A DNA stretch of 64,000 bases from Paraglaciecola psychrophila 170 (GTDB lineage Bacteria; Pseudomonadota; Gammaproteobacteria; Enterobacterales; Alteromonadaceae): the NCBI RefSeq assembly GCF_000347635.1, contig NC_020514.1, forward strand, positions 1,364,001 through 1,428,000, written 5' to 3'. Of this stretch, positions 63,391 to 64,000 are shown piece after piece. A program made the translations under genes and the position numbers. How positions within the stretch are numbered: position 1 is the first letter of the stretch; each line of letters begins with the position of its first letter. The notes below the pieces were generated by a model. That model was given only the letters and a program-made list of their open reading frames with translations, was not told the DNA's origin and made no database searches.

Positions 63391-63670
63391 AAAAGTGTCA
63401 CATTTCTGTAATAGAGTTAGTTGTCAGAGCCGGATGCTCTACTAAATAGACTAATACATTCTTTATTGGATGTAAGGTCTTATTTAACAGAATTAAGTAA
63501 CGAAATACCGAATATGTTGATTGCTTTAAAAATATAAAGTTTTCTATGTAATTATAATGCCACAATCAATTGTTACTATGAGTGTGACATTACAAGCGAT
63601 GGTTAAATTTTGAGTGTTGAACTTAGAAATAGTCTATCGTAAACCATGATTTATATTGAAGAGAAATGTT

Positions 63671-64000
63671 ATGCCAATAAATTCGTTCTTGGGGGTATTT
63701 GCAAAATCACCGCTTAAGCCCCTAGAAGATCACATCAATCTTGTACATAAATGCAGCCAAGGTTTATTGCCCTTTTTTAAAGCTGTGTATGCCCAAGATT
63801 GGAAAACTGCCCAAGAACATCAGAAAACCATTTCGATGTTAGAAAAAGAAGCAGATGAGATAAAACGTGAACTGCGAATTAATTTACCTATGGGTATTTT
63901 CATGCCAATTCAGCGTCAAGACGTATTGGATTTACTGACTCAGCAAGACAAAATAGCCAATAAGGCTAAAGATATATCAGGGCGTATATTAGGTCGTCAA
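63671..64000 (+). CDS. DUF47/TIGR00153 family PhoU-like protein, partial at window end
   Basis: The first 110 codons of a DUF47 protein (about 226 residues in full) are present, running off the window. The start SFLGVFAKSPLKPLEDHINLVHKC and FKAVYAQDWKTAQEHQKTISMLEKEADEIKRELR are typical; members are PhoU-like helical proteins usually followed by a Pit phosphate transporter gene. The gene lies next to ppk-ppx, consistent with a phosphate gene block. The ATG at 63671 follows AGAGAAATG-type purines at 63660. Confidence 0.9.
   Translation, partial: MPINSFLGVFAKSPLKPLEDHINLVHKCSQGLLPFFKAVYAQDWKTAQEHQKTISMLEKEADEIKRELRINLPMGIFMPIQRQDVLDLLTQQDKIANKAKDISGRILGRQ

Noticed and set aside
63394..63412. 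Pho-box-like sequence upstream of the DUF47 gene
   Set aside because: GTGTCAC-ATTT-CTGTAAT has the right spacing but matches poorly in the second half and lies about 260 bp from the start codon, so it is too weak to call.

Overview
The window looks like a chromosome segment of a marine gammaproteobacterium of the Alteromonadales, most like Glaciecola/Paraglaciecola. The reasons are the gene order nadC-pilA-pilC-pilD-coaE-zapD-yacG, the metK/tkt-epd-pgk-fba block, the ppk-ppx pair, the moderate to low GC content, and the protein sequences themselves. This placement rests on family knowledge, not on a search. I saw no rRNA, tRNA, CRISPR array or intact insertion sequence.

Layout. 1-7 kb: an aspartic protease, nadC, a type IV pilus block (pilin, pilC, pilD, with no pilB between pilin and pilC), then coaE-zapD-yacG. 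7-13 kb: redox and stress genes (peroxiredoxin-glutaredoxin fusion, hydrolase, thioredoxin 2, MATE exporter, RidA-like protein) around two decayed genes (DUF1697 and a GST). 13-19 kb: a periplasmic molybdenum oxidoreductase pair (iorBA-like), an SDR and a Cys/Met-type PLP enzyme. 19-29 kb: YceH, an ABC1 kinase, MarR, proBA, an M28 peptidase, an HDAC-like amidohydrolase and a decayed SCO gene. 28.4-30.3 kb: a CapW/BrxR-type WYL regulator facing an AAA+-like protein with a degraded P-loop. 30.5-36.4 kb: serA with a MetJ-box-like site, a broken histidine kinase, rsmE, mscS and an M48 lipoprotein. 37-43 kb: a fecI-fecR-TonB receptor cassette followed by an exported amidohydrolase. 43-49 kb: two paralogous LysR regulators around an Old Yellow Enzyme/glyoxalase operon, gene debris and an IS1182-type relic. 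49.8-56.5 kb: metK (MetJ box) diverging from tkt-epd-pgk-fba. 57-59 kb: an animal-type arsenite methyltransferase overlapping a radical SAM gene. 59-64 kb: ppk-ppx behind a Pho-box-like repeat, gcvR, and the start of a DUF47/PhoU-like gene cut by the window end.

Two features stand out. First, many genes are broken. Some carry several lesions (DUF1697, GST, SCO, IS1182 relic) and are surely decayed. Others (pilD, PLP enzyme, ABC1 kinase, mscS, glyoxalase) carry one single-base indel, mostly in a homopolymer, and may be sequencing errors or very recent mutations. Second, a roughly 160-bp palindromic repeat occurs as one inverted copy near 0.6 kb and as a tandem array of about 3.4 copies between pilD and coaE.

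The most promising leads for undescribed biology are the CapW-like regulator with its pseudo-AAA+ neighbour, the FecIR-regulated receptor plus exported deaminase, and the arsenite methyltransferase/radical SAM pair.
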